Source of the DNA: Plakobranchus ocellatus
Taxonomy: Eukaryota > Mollusca > Gastropoda > Plakobranchidae
Direction of reading: 5' to 3'
Length of the DNA: 22,717 bases
Assembly (NCBI GenBank): GCA_019648995.1
Contig: BLXT01001944.1
Span: 325,429 to 348,145 of the forward strand
Of the stretch, positions 11,401-19,811 are shown one piece after another. The position numbers and the translations under genes are program-made. Each line of letters starts with the position of its first letter. The stretch's first letter is position 1. The notes beneath the pieces are model-generated. The model saw only the letters and a list, made by a program, of their open reading frames with translations, was not told the DNA's origin and did no database searches.

Positions 11401-14379
11401 ATTGACTCTTGATATATTCTAAACATTCTCATGCAACTTTTGCATGAAGTTAGCCATGTTTAATCTCAATTTACCAAAGCTTCTCAATAGAATTCTCTGA
11501 TTAAATATCTTTTTTTCCACTCTCAGGAAAAAAAAAACATTTTTTACAAAATTAAAAAAAAATTCTTTTGACTCATCATGCAAATAAAGGAGTCTACTCA
11601 TGACTTTTATAGATGAAAAAAAAAAGACATTGAAAATATGGGCTGCAGATTTAGGGACACAAAGCCCACAAGGCAAAACAGAAATACAAAAATCATTTGA
11701 ATAGCCTTTGCCTTTTCAATAAGAATAGTAATTTGGGATTTAGAATTAGATACATGTAGTTATTGGATATAGAATAAAATACACTTGAGTTCACACATAT
11801 TAATTTTCTGATGAATCAAGGTACATTCCAACAACAGAATTTTGCCCTTTCTATATAAAAAAAAACAACTGTTATATCAATGTCTCAAAAAGGCATAACA
11901 GATTACTCAAGGCATATTCGCAAATCATTTATCCATTTCTACTATTTGGTTGAGTGAAGTGGAGTGTCAAATTATAAACTACTTCAGAATTTCAGTCATG
12001 ATGGTCTTTATTTTATTATAGACAGATTTTAGAGAGTCATTGTGGAGCCCTTGCCTCTTTAGCCCATTTTTTTTGCTCATACTCTTCGTAATCGCATGTT
12101 GTGATCAAAATCAGATCATTCTTCAATCATGTAGGCCTTACATGATTTTTAACTTTACAAGGTAGTTAATGAATGAAAGCAATCAATTTTGTTCCTTTTT
12201 TTTTGTCAAACATAATTTTGGTGTATCTCTATTTTTATAAGAATCAAAATAGACTTAGGGCAATAAAAATTGTCTAGACACCAGTGAAAATGAGTTGCTG
12301 GTTGCAATTTGAAAAGTTTAAATCATTGATTCAGTAGAAACGGCAAGTCATGAGCTTTGTGATTGTGAAAACTAGATGTGCATGTAATGATTATGTGCTA
12401 AGTGAATTGTGTATATCTATATGTATCTATATACGTATATTTTGTCTTATTACTTTTCAAATCAGGCACAATTCCCATAGCTACTCTCTCTAGACTTTTG
12501 AAAATTTCAATGACTCAAAAAGCTATGAAAAGTATAGCTTTCAAATTGATATATTTTTCAATAGCATTGAGATAAAGAGATGTGTTTTTTTATTCTATGC
12601 AATTTCAAACCTACTCATTTTGGTTGAGTCATAACTCAATATGTCCAAAAGGTGACTTGTACCTGATTTACCTTTACCTGCCTCATGCTCTCTCTCTCCC
12701 ATGCACACACACTCTCTCTGTAACAAACACATGCTCACAGTGCTATTAGAACGTGGACAATATGTGGTGTATGGCTTTTTAAAAGAGGACCTGAGACATA
12801 CTTGATATTTTGATTAAAGGGAAACCAGATTTATTCCCCATCCAAAAAAAAAAAACCAGAACTTATTTATTTATTTTCTTTCAAATTCAGGGCAAGACCA
12901 CAGCAATGGTATTTTGTGGTGATTTCAACAGCTCACCTTTCTCTGGTGTGTATCAGTTAATGTGCTCTCAGATGGTGCCCAATGATCATGCTGACTGGCT
13001 ATCGGGTAAGTCACAACTATATTCTGGTGTGTATCAGTCAATGTGCTCTCAGATGGTGCCCAATGATCTTGCTGACTGGCTATCGGGTAAGTCACAACTC
13101 TATTCTTGTTTGTATCAGTCAATGTTCTCTCAGATGGTGCCCAATGATCATGCTGACTGGCTATCGGGTAAGTCACAACTCTATTCTGGTGTGTGTCAGT
13201 CAATGTGCATGTTGACTGGCTGTCGGGTAAGTCACAACTCTAATCTGGTGTGTATCAGTTAATGTGCTCTCAGATGGTGCCCAATGATCGTGCTCACTGG
13301 CTGTCTGGTTAAGTCACAACTCTATTCTGGTGTGTGTCAGTTAATGTGCTCTCAGATGGTGCCCAATGATCATGCTGACTGGCTGTCGGGTAAATCGCAA
13401 CTCTATTTCAAGTTTGAGTCTCAAATTAGACACAATTAACAATATGTAATTTGTCGTTGAGTGTCAGTATTTGGTGTTCTGAAAAGACTGGAATATATCT
13501 TTTAACATTTTTTTTCCTTATGCAGCAGGGGGTATTTTCTACCAGGGATTTTGGACAACTCTTTTTTGATTTTGTGTTGAATTGTAAATACATAGGCTAA
13601 CATAGGCTTTGAATTGTGAGAAATCAGTTTTATCTGAAAACGGGCAAAGATCGCTATTTCCAGTTTTTCCCTTGCACCCTTTATTTTTGTTTACTTTTTT
13701 TTTTTTTTTTATCTTTTGCTTCTTATAAGGCAAAAGTCACAAAGATTTGGTCTGAGAATTAGACTTTAAGGTATAATATTTTTTTCAAGGAGCACTTTTG
13801 AAGGGAGCCTTTTTTATGTATCAAACCCTGATATAAAAATAATGATAAACAATAAGGAAATCAAGTAGCAGGGAAACCTCTTTTGAGTTCTATGAGAATA
13901 TGGCAAAACTTTTGAATCAAGAGGAATCCAATTATCCTGTTTTTCCAAATCAAAGTTGGCAAAAGCCAACTTTGCAAACTCAACATTTGGAAAAGTGTGT
14001 CGCAGGTCTGTTACATTTTGATTATTGTATATTGTATGTATATAAAGATATCTCTGTTGATATTTTTACATTTTTTGCTATCCATGGCCAATCTCTCTCT
14101 CTCTCTCTCCGTGTAGGTGAGAAGGAACAAGTCCTGAGCACCTTGGAACTATTCCAGCCCAAGAGTATCATCTCTGCCTGTGGCGTGCCTCCCTATACCA
14201 ACTTCACTGCTGGGTTTCAAGGCACGCTTGACTACATTTTTGTAGACAGTGACCTTTTAGAAGTCACAAAAGTTGTGCCTTTGCCTAGTGACGAGGAAGT
14301 GAGAGCTAATGTTGCTATTCCTAGCTCTGTGTTTCCCTCAGATCACCTGGCTTTGATATGTGATCTGAGGTTTAGTTGA
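3442..14379 (+). CDS. PDE12: PDE12 homologue: 2',5'-phosphodiesterase / mitochondrial poly(A) exonuclease (7 exons)
   Basis: Exons join as 3442-4400, 5289-5428, 6774-6933, 8580-8712, 10581-10736, 12891-13005 and 14117-14379; all introns are GT...AG and the product is 641 residues, close to the roughly 610 of the human protein. Known PDE12 degrades 2',5'-oligoadenylates and trims poly(A) from RNAs in the mitochondrial matrix, using Mg2+ and the EEP fold shared with CCR4 deadenylases. Residues 1 to about 60 are basic with few acids, as expected of a mitochondrial presequence. Residues about 65-310 match the PDE12-specific N-terminal region. The EEP domain spans about 320-641, with N327 (YNLLAD), E377 (QEVDR), H484 (NTHLYFHP), D527 and N529 (CGDFNS), D593 (LDYIFVD) and H631 (SDHLAL) in the expected catalytic or metal-binding places. 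The ATG at 3442 is the first after an in-frame stop at 3406. Identification is from recalled family sequence, not a search. Confidence 0.95.
3538..3561. repeat. AGATCT hexamer expansion inside PDE12 exon 1
   Basis: Three AGATCT units and an AGATTT encode RSRSRSRF (residues 33-40) in the mitochondrial presequence. The same palindromic hexamer is scattered through the intergenic DNA of the window. Confidence 0.85.
4401..5288 (+). other. PDE12 intron 1
   Basis: GTAAAA...TTTTTTTTGCAG. AT-rich, with several T-runs and no recognisable repeat family or hidden exon. Confidence 0.85.
5289..5428 (+). CDS. PDE12: PDE12 exon 2 (start of EEP domain)
   Basis: The acceptor is TTTTTTTTGCAG|C. The first base completes a Cys codon (320), then come FRALTYNLLADIYSQTEYAQ and DYCPPEALNMDYRKHLLLKE, which match the first strand and helix of the EEP fold in PDE12 almost position by position. 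N327 in YNLLAD is the conserved Asn of the active site. The donor is GTCG|GTAGGT at 5429. Phases (2 bases carried in, 1 base carried out) agree with both neighbouring exons. Confidence 0.94.
5528..6258. mobile_element. hAT-like non-autonomous DNA transposon (MITE) in intron 2
   Basis: Terminal inverted repeats CAGTGATGATGG (5528-5539) and CCATCATCACTG (6247-6258) are perfect, and the match continues one or two bases outward. They are flanked by direct ATAAAT copies (5522-5527 and 6259-6264). CAGTG...CACTG ends are typical of hAT elements, although the usual duplication there is 8 bp, not 6. Inside are a perfect TTTCCGCGGATCCGCGGAAA palindrome (5541-5560) and a GGGGGACGTTGTCCCCC hairpin near 6152. 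The GC content is higher than in the surrounding intron. The short open frames (for example 5530-5718) do not look like a transposase. Confidence 0.75.
6774..6933 (+). CDS. PDE12: PDE12 exon 3 (QEVDR metal-binding motif)
   Basis: The acceptor is TTTTTTCTCTCTAG|GT. The exon encodes GYKADLLCFQEVDRHIF and on to IYNNKFR. Glu377 in QEVDR is the family's Mg2+-binding glutamate. The donor is TTTAG|GTATAA at 6934. Reading past it would give about 15 further codons and then a stop at 6982, so splicing is needed. Confidence 0.94.
6986..7090 (+). mobile_element. 5'-truncated SINE copy in intron 3
   Basis: From CCTTCTGTCGC through a diverged middle to GGATTGGCTATATAC, it matches the 3' part of the minus-strand SINE at 15477-15633. 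A short CAAACCAAACC-type tail and a 12-base A-run follow shortly after. The tRNA-like head is missing, as is common for incomplete reverse transcription. Confidence 0.6.
8050..8280. repeat. Pyrimidine-rich degenerate tandem repeats
   Basis: TTTGCATTCTTCTTAC-type units occur three times at about 8074-8160, and TATTCTCTAGCTCTGTCTTT twice near 8217-8260. They grade into the TCTG array. The open frames here are low-complexity by-products. Confidence 0.65.
8304..8397. repeat. TCTG then TC microsatellite (intron 3)
   Basis: About eleven TCTG-type units run into about 25 TC units, 180 bp upstream of the exon 4 acceptor. Confidence 0.97.
8580..8712 (+). CDS. PDE12: PDE12 exon 4 (variable linker, RSSILQ)
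   Basis: It is too short for most ORF finders and is recognised from phase and homology. The acceptor is TTTTTTCTTATCAG|A, whose A completes Arg420. It encodes 44 residues from MIASQDIVLSEY to EHTQDRSSILQ; the end corresponds to the QRSSVLQ of vertebrate PDE12, while the middle is a poorly conserved part of the family. The donor is CTACAG|GTAACA at 8713, phase 0. Confidence 0.9.
8803..9343. mobile_element. pogo/Tigger-like DNA element relic in intron 4
   Basis: The ends are imperfect inverted repeats, CACTGAAAAACCTGATATAT and the reverse complement CAGTTCTGTGGAAAACATAT, both followed by ATAACAGG. Each end is bordered by TA (8801-8802 and 9344-9345). Subterminal CCCTGTTA-type motifs and the phrase CTGTTATAACAGACTCGGCT resemble the ends of pogo/Tigger elements, which duplicate TA. 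The interior has a minus-strand coding-like stretch broken by stops. No intact transposase is present. Confidence 0.6.
10145..10323. mobile_element. hAT-like MITE with 7-bp target duplication in intron 4
   Basis: The ends are CAGGGTTGCCA and TGGCATCCCTG (10 of 11 complementary), with direct TTACAAA copies immediately outside (10138-10144 and 10324-10330). At 179 bp it is too small to code. CAGGGTTGCCA is a common terminus of hAT MITEs, though 8-bp duplications are more usual. Confidence 0.75.
10581..10736 (+). CDS. PDE12: PDE12 exon 5 (NTHLYFHP motif)
   Basis: The acceptor is GTTTTTCCAG|GTG. It encodes 52 residues, VTIVENLEQP to CDAYQQE, including CNTHLYFHPLAGNVRLI, the conserved Asn-Thr-His catalytic segment of the EEP family (H484). 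The donor at 10737, GAG|GTTAGC, is the weakest in the gene. Without its use, eight more residues would follow before a stop at 10761-10763. Confidence 0.93.
10737..12890 (+). other. PDE12 intron 5 (longest)
   Basis: GTTAGC...AAATTCAG. Mostly AT-rich. A somewhat richer block near 11040-11280 contains a minus-strand open frame (11110-11307) that I could not assign; it may be a transposon scrap. A TATATCTATATGTATC stretch lies near 12411. Confidence 0.8.
12891..13005 (+). CDS. PDE12: PDE12 exon 6 (CGDFNS motif; 3' half tandemly repeated)
   Basis: The acceptor is TCAAATTCAG|GGC. It encodes 38 residues, GKTTAMVFCGDFNSSPFSGV to NDHADWLS, plus one base. D527 and N529 of CGDFN are conserved catalytic or metal-binding residues. 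The donor at 13006 is ATCGG|GTAAGT, a strong site. From 12942 the exon sequence is the first unit of an 81-bp tandem array that runs into intron 6, so three further GTAAGT donors lie downstream, at 13087, 13168 and 13227. The constitutive donor is assigned because it best fits the length of the family. Confidence 0.92.
12942..13408 (+). repeat. 81-bp tandem array covering the 3' half of exon 6 and its donor
   Basis: Almost six copies, beginning TCTGGTGTGTATCAGT and ending GGGTAAGTCACAACT. GT donor positions are 13006, 13087, 13168, 13227, 13308 and 13390, giving periods of 81, 81, 59, 81 and 82. Unit 4 has lost 22 bp. Donor 5 is altered to TGGTTAAGT and donor 6 to GTAAAT. Units are about 95 percent alike, so the expansion is recent. 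Units 1-3 stay open in the PDE12 frame. Confidence 0.95.
14092..14110. repeat. TC microsatellite serving as exon 7 polypyrimidine tract
   Basis: About nine TC units end six bases before the acceptor AG at 14115-14116. Length change here could affect exon 7 splicing. Confidence 0.75.
14117..14379 (+). CDS. PDE12: PDE12 exon 7 (C-terminal EEP motifs and stop)
   Basis: The acceptor follows a TC microsatellite (TCTCTCTCTCCGTGTAG|GT). It encodes the end of the EEP domain: SACGVPPYTNFTAGFQGTLD, LDYIFVD (D593), the LEVTKVVPLPSDEEV stretch and FPSDHLALICDLRF with the catalytic His631. TGA is at 14377-14379. The open frame extends upstream to 13900, but those codons are intronic: they do not resemble the family, and the phase from exon 6 needs the 14117 boundary. 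Confidence 0.95.
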
Positions 14380-15476
14380 TGATGGATTTTTTGTCTCAAT
14401 GAAGTTTAAAAAAAGTATCTGTCAATCTCATTAAAAAAAATAGTTTTGTGCTTATTTAACTTATATTTGCGAATTTTTACATCGACCTCAGTACACCTAC
14501 TCTTACTTAAGCCTTTAAATTTGAGGTTGGAATCAAGTGTGGATCAATATTTCTCAATAAGGGCAAGAAAAATTGGGGAGGCATGGAATTTCCATTTATA
14601 GCTTGATTTTAAGACTACTCTAAAGTATATGGATATGTTTATGCATATGTTTACCTGTGATCGAAATAATTGGCTTGGATGGTAACCTGATCCGAAACGG
14701 CAAAAATAAATTATTTTTCTTTTGCTCAACATTCTACAGACATAGATAATAAAGAAGAAAACATTGATGTATTTTTTTACATCCTTTTTCATTGTTTTAG
14801 ATGTGCATTCAGTTATCTGGTTTAGCAACTTGATGGTGTTGTTCTAGCACGGCTGACACATACAATAACAAACCTCTGCATTTCCATGTAATTTGATACA
14901 ATATCTTATTGAAAGTGTAGTGTCTGTATTGCCTTTGTTTATTATTGTTTGAAAAGGTCAGAGTGTTTTTTGAAAGACATACTTAAAATCCCCTGTAATC
15001 AGTCTGTCCTTGCCAATTGAAATATAGTAAACTTTTATTTATGGACATGCTGCAAGTTATTGTTATTAGAGAGTTCTACTGTATGGATTTGAATGGAACA
15101 TGGTTTTTCAAGTTCTGGACAATACAATTTGTTTTTGTGAAAAATAGTTTGATTTGTATTTTTTTTTGTTTTGCATAGACGTAGATACTTCACTTTTGCA
15201 ATTGTTATTTTATAACTGTGAAACAAAATGTCCCTCTCTGTCAAATTTTGTTTTTCATTCAAGTGGAGGGTTAATTGGTGTAAATTTTTATTTTTGTCAT
15301 AGTCATTTCACTACCAGGATTTCAGGTTTTTCGGTTCCTGTTGCCATCACAGAAGAGAGGTCTCCTCAGATAAAAGAGCCTGTCTACTAATCACTGGTCC
15401 GCCAAAGCTCCTAATAATAATCATCAATTTGATAAAATCAGAAAAAAATAACCTACGGATTTTTTTTTTGTGTGTG
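14380..15476 (+). other. PDE12 3' UTR and downstream flank
   Basis: No further coding sequence is recognised. AATAAA at 14705-14710 and 14748-14753 are candidate poly(A) signals. The open frame at 15154-15390 lacks any family resemblance. Confidence 0.6.
14705..14753 (+). terminator. PDE12: Candidate poly(A) signals (two AATAAA)
   Basis: AATAAA occurs at 14705-14710 and again at 14748-14753, about 330-370 bases after the stop codon. They are the first canonical hexamers downstream. The T-rich stretch after 14770 could be the downstream element. The cleavage site itself cannot be seen. Confidence 0.4.
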
Positions 15477-15633
15477 TTTTTTTTAGTATATAGCCAGTCC
15501 ACAACAAGCTGACCTCAGGCTTTCAGGCCCTCTGTCAGGCCAGAGGGCCGGTGACTTGGCTTGAACCCGCGACAGAAGGGTCTCTGCAGATCTCGGGGCG
15601 GACGTGCTAGCCACTGTGCCGCCAATGCCCCTC
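15477..15633 (-). mobile_element. tRNA-derived SINE
   Basis: Read on the minus strand, it has a tRNA-like head with an A-box-like TGGCTAGCACG (15603-15613 region) and a B-box GGTTCAAGCC (about 15557-15567), then a tRNA-unrelated body ending GGACTGGCTATATAC and an A-rich tail. The body matches the copy at 6986-7090. The head is not a functional tRNA: after the B box the acceptor stem is lost. No clear target duplication was found. Confidence 0.7.
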
Positions 15634-15639
15634 AATACC

Positions 15640-18012
15640 AAAGGAAGGGTACCAAAAATATAAAATAGCTACTTTGAAAGAGGAGAAGATATCCAAGATG
15701 TATAGACTCACAGATTTGATCTGTGATCTACATCATATCCTCATACCAGTCCCATTGAGTTAGATGTCATCCAGTCAGATTTTCAGAGAAAAATGGATTT
15801 CTTGTCACATAAGTGATACATTTTTACAAAGTTTAAATATGAGAAGGCCTGATCAAATCAGTCTCAAGTTCTTGATGCTACTTTTGCAATGGCGCCTTTT
15901 GAAAATTTTTAATTTATTGACTCAAAAAGAAAAAGCAGCCATAAAATTTGCATAATATAACATATTTTTACAGGATAGTGAAAGGGACATAAGGTCTGTT
16001 CGCCATGATTGTGTTATTGTGGCCCAATACATTATGCTTGTATTGTTTAAAATGTCCGAGATTGGACTTGTGTTTTACAAGCTCTGGATGCCTCATGGAT
16101 ACCTCCATTTTGGTTTAGATCATCATAGATGTGGTATTCTTAAGATAAGTCAAGTTGATCCTGGCAAAAATTTAAAATTGAGATCAAAACTAGTTGTGTT
16201 AAAATGATTCATCTCTATCTAATCCTGAAATAAAGTGTCAATTTCATCATTGCAAAATAAATTGTGGTTATCTGATTTTGTTAGGATCACAACCAGACCC
16301 ATTTTGTAAGGCTGCTACACATTTAATATTGCCATGAAGTTGAAGTGTTATCCTCTATAAAGCTAACAAACAGAGATCTGGAATATTATAGATATGCAGG
16401 ACTCAGATCCATGTACAGTCCCTGATTTGTGTCCAAGGTGCCATTTGAATCCATTGAGGGGTGACTTTCACTTTTGTTTTATGCAAAATATAGTAAGTGC
16501 ATTCTCTCTAGAGATCTAGGTTTAGTGCATTCGAAATAAGACAATGATATTGTCTGAAAATGAAATACCTTAAAAACAAGACAAAAAGGCATTTATTTAA
16601 ATTTGAGTCCATTACAAAAAAAGAGACACTGCAGTGGACTGTGAAGAAAACAGTAAATATGAGAGGAAACATACATCAAGCACTGTGTAATGAAGTTAAA
16701 ACACGGCAGAAAACACATTTATTTCTTATTCTGTCCATTGCTTTGAATCAGCTTTCTCTAATCTAAATCTAATTTTCAGATTTTAAATTTATTCTAGACT
16801 TTAGATCTAGATTCAGTTTAGATGTAGATTAAATTCAGATTCAGATCTAGCGGAGAACTCCTTCATTTTGCTGAGAAAGAGAAGTCAGCTCTTGTTAACT
16901 GTGGAGGGTATTTTTTTGCTTACATTATCATTTGGGTAATTTGAGGCCTTCTGTGAGTCTTTGGACCATGAAATTTTTTAAAACTCATCAAAATTAAAAG
17001 TAACGGAGATGGTTTCCCTGATCTGCAATCACAATAAAAGCACTTGTTCTCTGTAACAAGGTGTAAATTCCATCAAATTGGACTCAAACTGGCACATCAG
17101 ATACAAAATAGGGACTGGCCATGGATGAAAGTCCTACATATATTGTTATATATGCACATGGTTATACTATACATCGGTTATATAAAAAAAAGATGTAAAA
17201 CGAGATGATTGACTTATTAGAACTGTTTACAATATAAATGTTTCAATGTATGAAATATATCATGAACAATTGCTCTTCTTTTGTATTTGTGATAAATCAC
17301 TCAGTGCTCTTTAAGATCATGGGATTTTTAATAAATTATTTATAACAGAATTTGCCCTTTGGTTTCTGTCTCAATTTTTCCATGTTTTTTTGCAGGATAT
17401 GTCTGGCTTGGCCAAGTAGCTCTAAATTTGCTGATTTTTCAGGCATGTCTTTTTTTTTAGTTCTGTTTCTCTATTTTGACTGTGTTCATTTTGAGGCAAA
17501 AACATTGAAGAACATTTTGGCATGCATCTTTTATATCTCCTGACAAAAGAGGTATTTATTTGGTTAATTACTATTCCATTGTTCATTATGTAATAAAGAG
17601 GGATGAAAAAGGTGCAAAATACGATTTCTATCAACAAGACATCATGACAGTGGATGAAAGAACATATAAATGAAGTTTTCAGCCTTCAGATGGGTGAAAT
17701 TCATTATCAAAGCTACCAAGTACGCAACTTTTAGTTCACAAAACAAAAATCACAAGGCCACTACCCTACTCAGCGGAGTCAGGTTACGGTGTGCACTGTT
17801 GGGGGGGGGGGGAATCATGAAATTTTTTACTTGCTCTTACCTGTATTGGCAGTGTGGAGTGTCTGCTTGGAATTTTATGTTTGATCATAACTTTGAAATA
17901 GCCAAGATGGGAAAAAAATGTACGATCATTTCTTTCTTTGAGAAGAATGCAATAATAATAATATTAAAAAAAAAAAAAACAGTTGAAATTTCTGATGCAT
18001 CTGATGTTTTGA
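15640..18012. other. Long gene-poor AT-rich stretch
   Basis: No gene is supported; the open frames here look random. Notable items are AGATCT/TCTAGA-rich clusters near 16508-16520 and 16796-16850, AATAAA near 16229 and 16255, and a 12-base G-run at about 17801-17812. Confidence 0.6.
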
Positions 18013-18234
18013 TTTAGGTGGTGTTTTAGGGGACTACTTGATAAATCTAAACAAATTTTTACAGGTGTGGAAGTGGATGTCTGTTGTGGTAGGTCAGTGG
18101 ATGTTTGTATGAAAAATTGTGAGCTTGTTGTTGAGTCACATGTTGTTCTGTACAAACTAACTGATGAAACTGTGAACATTTTGAAAGGTGTGGATATCTT
18201 TACTGGCAGGAGGTGGGCAACTGGAGATTTCTAA
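18013..18234 (+). pseudogene. Coding-like open stretch, unknown
   Basis: It is open for 73 codons between TGA (18010) and TAA (18232), with no internal ATG before residue 34. It reads FRWCFRGLLDKSKQIFTGVE and later CMKNCELVVES and LYKLTDETVNILKGVDIFTG, a composition more like protein than translated AT-rich DNA. A TTTACAG|GTG acceptor-like site is inside, at about 18063. It could be an exon or transposon scrap; I do not recognise it. Confidence 0.25.
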
Positions 18235-18394
18235 ATGAGAGTTTGATTACATTTTGTTTCTCAGTAACTATATTAGTGCAGATAGGAATCGCCACTTTCA
18301 AGAATTCAAGTTAAGGGCATTGACATTTCACCAGTTAGTCCCTTCAGTTGCTTTATGTGTCTGTTCAGTAGTATGAGGTTGCATGTTACTTATA

Positions 18395-19003
18395 TCAAAA
18401 TCTTCTTTCTAGTTGTAGTTTAGCTGCGTGTGTTTGTTTTTGTGTATGAGAAGTAGCGCAAGTACCATATCCTTCAGCTGCAGTTCCTTGTAGTAACTGG
18501 TTCTCCTTTATGGGGCAGTAATCCAAGTGAATGTCATTATCATCAGCATACAAAGATGTTTGATCAGAGATGTCACTTACAATAGCATTGCTCGACTCAT
18601 CACTTATCTTGTTTGATCGTTCAGTTCCCTGAACAACAGATTTGCTGGACTCTGAGGAGATGGGAACAATTTGATGTTGCTGTCATCAGAAACAATCTTT
18701 TGGCTCTTTTGGCTCTTTTGGCTCCAGTACTAAAGGAGTTGTAGTGGGAGCACTATTGACATTCTTCCTGACTAAGAGAATCTCGGAAAGGTGTTCATAC
18801 CTAGCTGGCTGCATGCATCTCAGAATCAATTACAATTTACATGTATTAAGATTATAGTCAGAGTCTAAGTTCTTGACATTTGAAATATTAGCAGTACACT
18901 TCATAAACATTGATGTAGAATAAGCGTCCTCAATATTGCTGTTAATGTTCATGTGACATAGAATGGGAGTATTTTTTTCGCCTTTCTTATAAAGCACTGT
19001 CTA
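18395..19003 (-). pseudogene. Decayed minus-strand coding region, Ser/Asn/Asp-rich, unknown
   Basis: One minus-strand frame runs about 200 codons from 19000 to a stop at 18395 with only three internal stops: TAA at 18832-18830 and adjacent TGA TGA at 18688-18683. About 13 would be expected at this base composition. It reads YKKGEKNTPILCHMNINSNI, later YEHLSEILLVRKNVNSAPTT, a KEPKEPKEP run from a 9-bp repeat, and after the stops 95 open codons including ISDESSNAIVSDISDQTSLY and LDYCPIKENQLLQG. The composition suggests a disordered tail. It may be a decayed retrocopy, or an exon starting at the TGATGACAG|CAAC acceptor-like site near 18680. The family is not recognised. Confidence 0.4.
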
Positions 19004-19531
19004 GCACACTGTGTGTGTACAAGTTGTGAAATCTAATCAATATCGTTTTTGTGTTGTATTTCATTATGCTTGTTCAACAGCAAAAATCAAAGGGAACACG
19101 CATAAACTACAATTGCTGATAAATTCCTAGCTTATATGTCAGAAAAGACTTAACGTTATCTTACATATTTTATTCAGTGGATGTAATGAGTCATTTTTAA
19201 TTGTTTTTTAAATAGACCAAGAAAAAAATTCAATAGCAATAATCAATTTGAGCACCTGAAATTGATTAAGAGAAAGCTGCATAACGCTTTAAATTTTTTT
19301 TTAATCTCTGAATTCCACTTACAGTATTAAGACTTTAATGAAAATATGAGTTCAAAATTACAAAGTAAAGAAAAAAAAATGCAGTCTCTAAACATTGACA
19401 ATTAAGCAAGTTTTCATCTACTGAGTCATTATAAAAACTTCTGAAATCACAAGATGTGGTGCACAACTGATGACAAAAATTTTATTTTTGAACAGATTTA
19501 AACAAAATAAATACCAAACAAGAGTAGGCAA

Positions 19532-19811
19532 ATGAAAGGAGTGATATCAAGTGGCAAATTTTACTTGTTGCACTGCAAAAGCCAACACAGTGGAGAAAAA
19601 TTAAATATTGATTGCTGCAAATGCAATGGTTTCATTGCCACAAATCTTTTTGACAGGACTGGTGTCAAGGGAAGTAAGACGGTAAGTTTGGAGATGGGTA
19701 ATATTAATTGAGCTACTTCCCTTGTAATTTTTTTTTTTTTTTTTCCAGGAACAATCCATAGTATTACATACATGTATTAGGCCAATGTTCAGTTTACGTG
19801 ATGCATTTTAG
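19532..19811 (+). CDS. Possible small two-exon gene with Cys/His cluster, unknown
   Basis: The first exon would be 19532-19681 (MKGVISSGKFYLLHCKSQHS, then DCCKCNGFIATN and ending GSKT), with a consensus donor ACG|GTAAGT. A long T-run and CCAG follow; the exon from 19749 continues in phase as EQSIVLHTCIRPMFSLRDAF and stops at 19811, giving 70 residues. The intron would be only 67 bp, short for such an animal. C-x3-H and CC-x-C spacing hints at metal binding, nothing more. It may equally be chance or part of a larger unseen gene. Confidence 0.2.

Noticed and set aside
12925-13203. 92-codon minus-strand repeat-protein frame, and a 77-codon plus-strand frame in the same array
   Set aside because: Other-frame shadows of the 81-bp array; PDE12 exon 6 explains the coding signal.
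12942-13408. CRISPR-like array
   Set aside because: The units are continuous tandem copies with no unique spacers, in a eukaryotic intron.
15557-15633. Functional tRNA gene on the minus strand
   Set aside because: The A and B boxes are present but the acceptor stem is lost and a SINE body follows the B box.
17670-18017. 115-codon open frame
   Set aside because: It crosses the 12-base G-run and a 13-base A-run and has no recognisable domain; length is unremarkable for the region.
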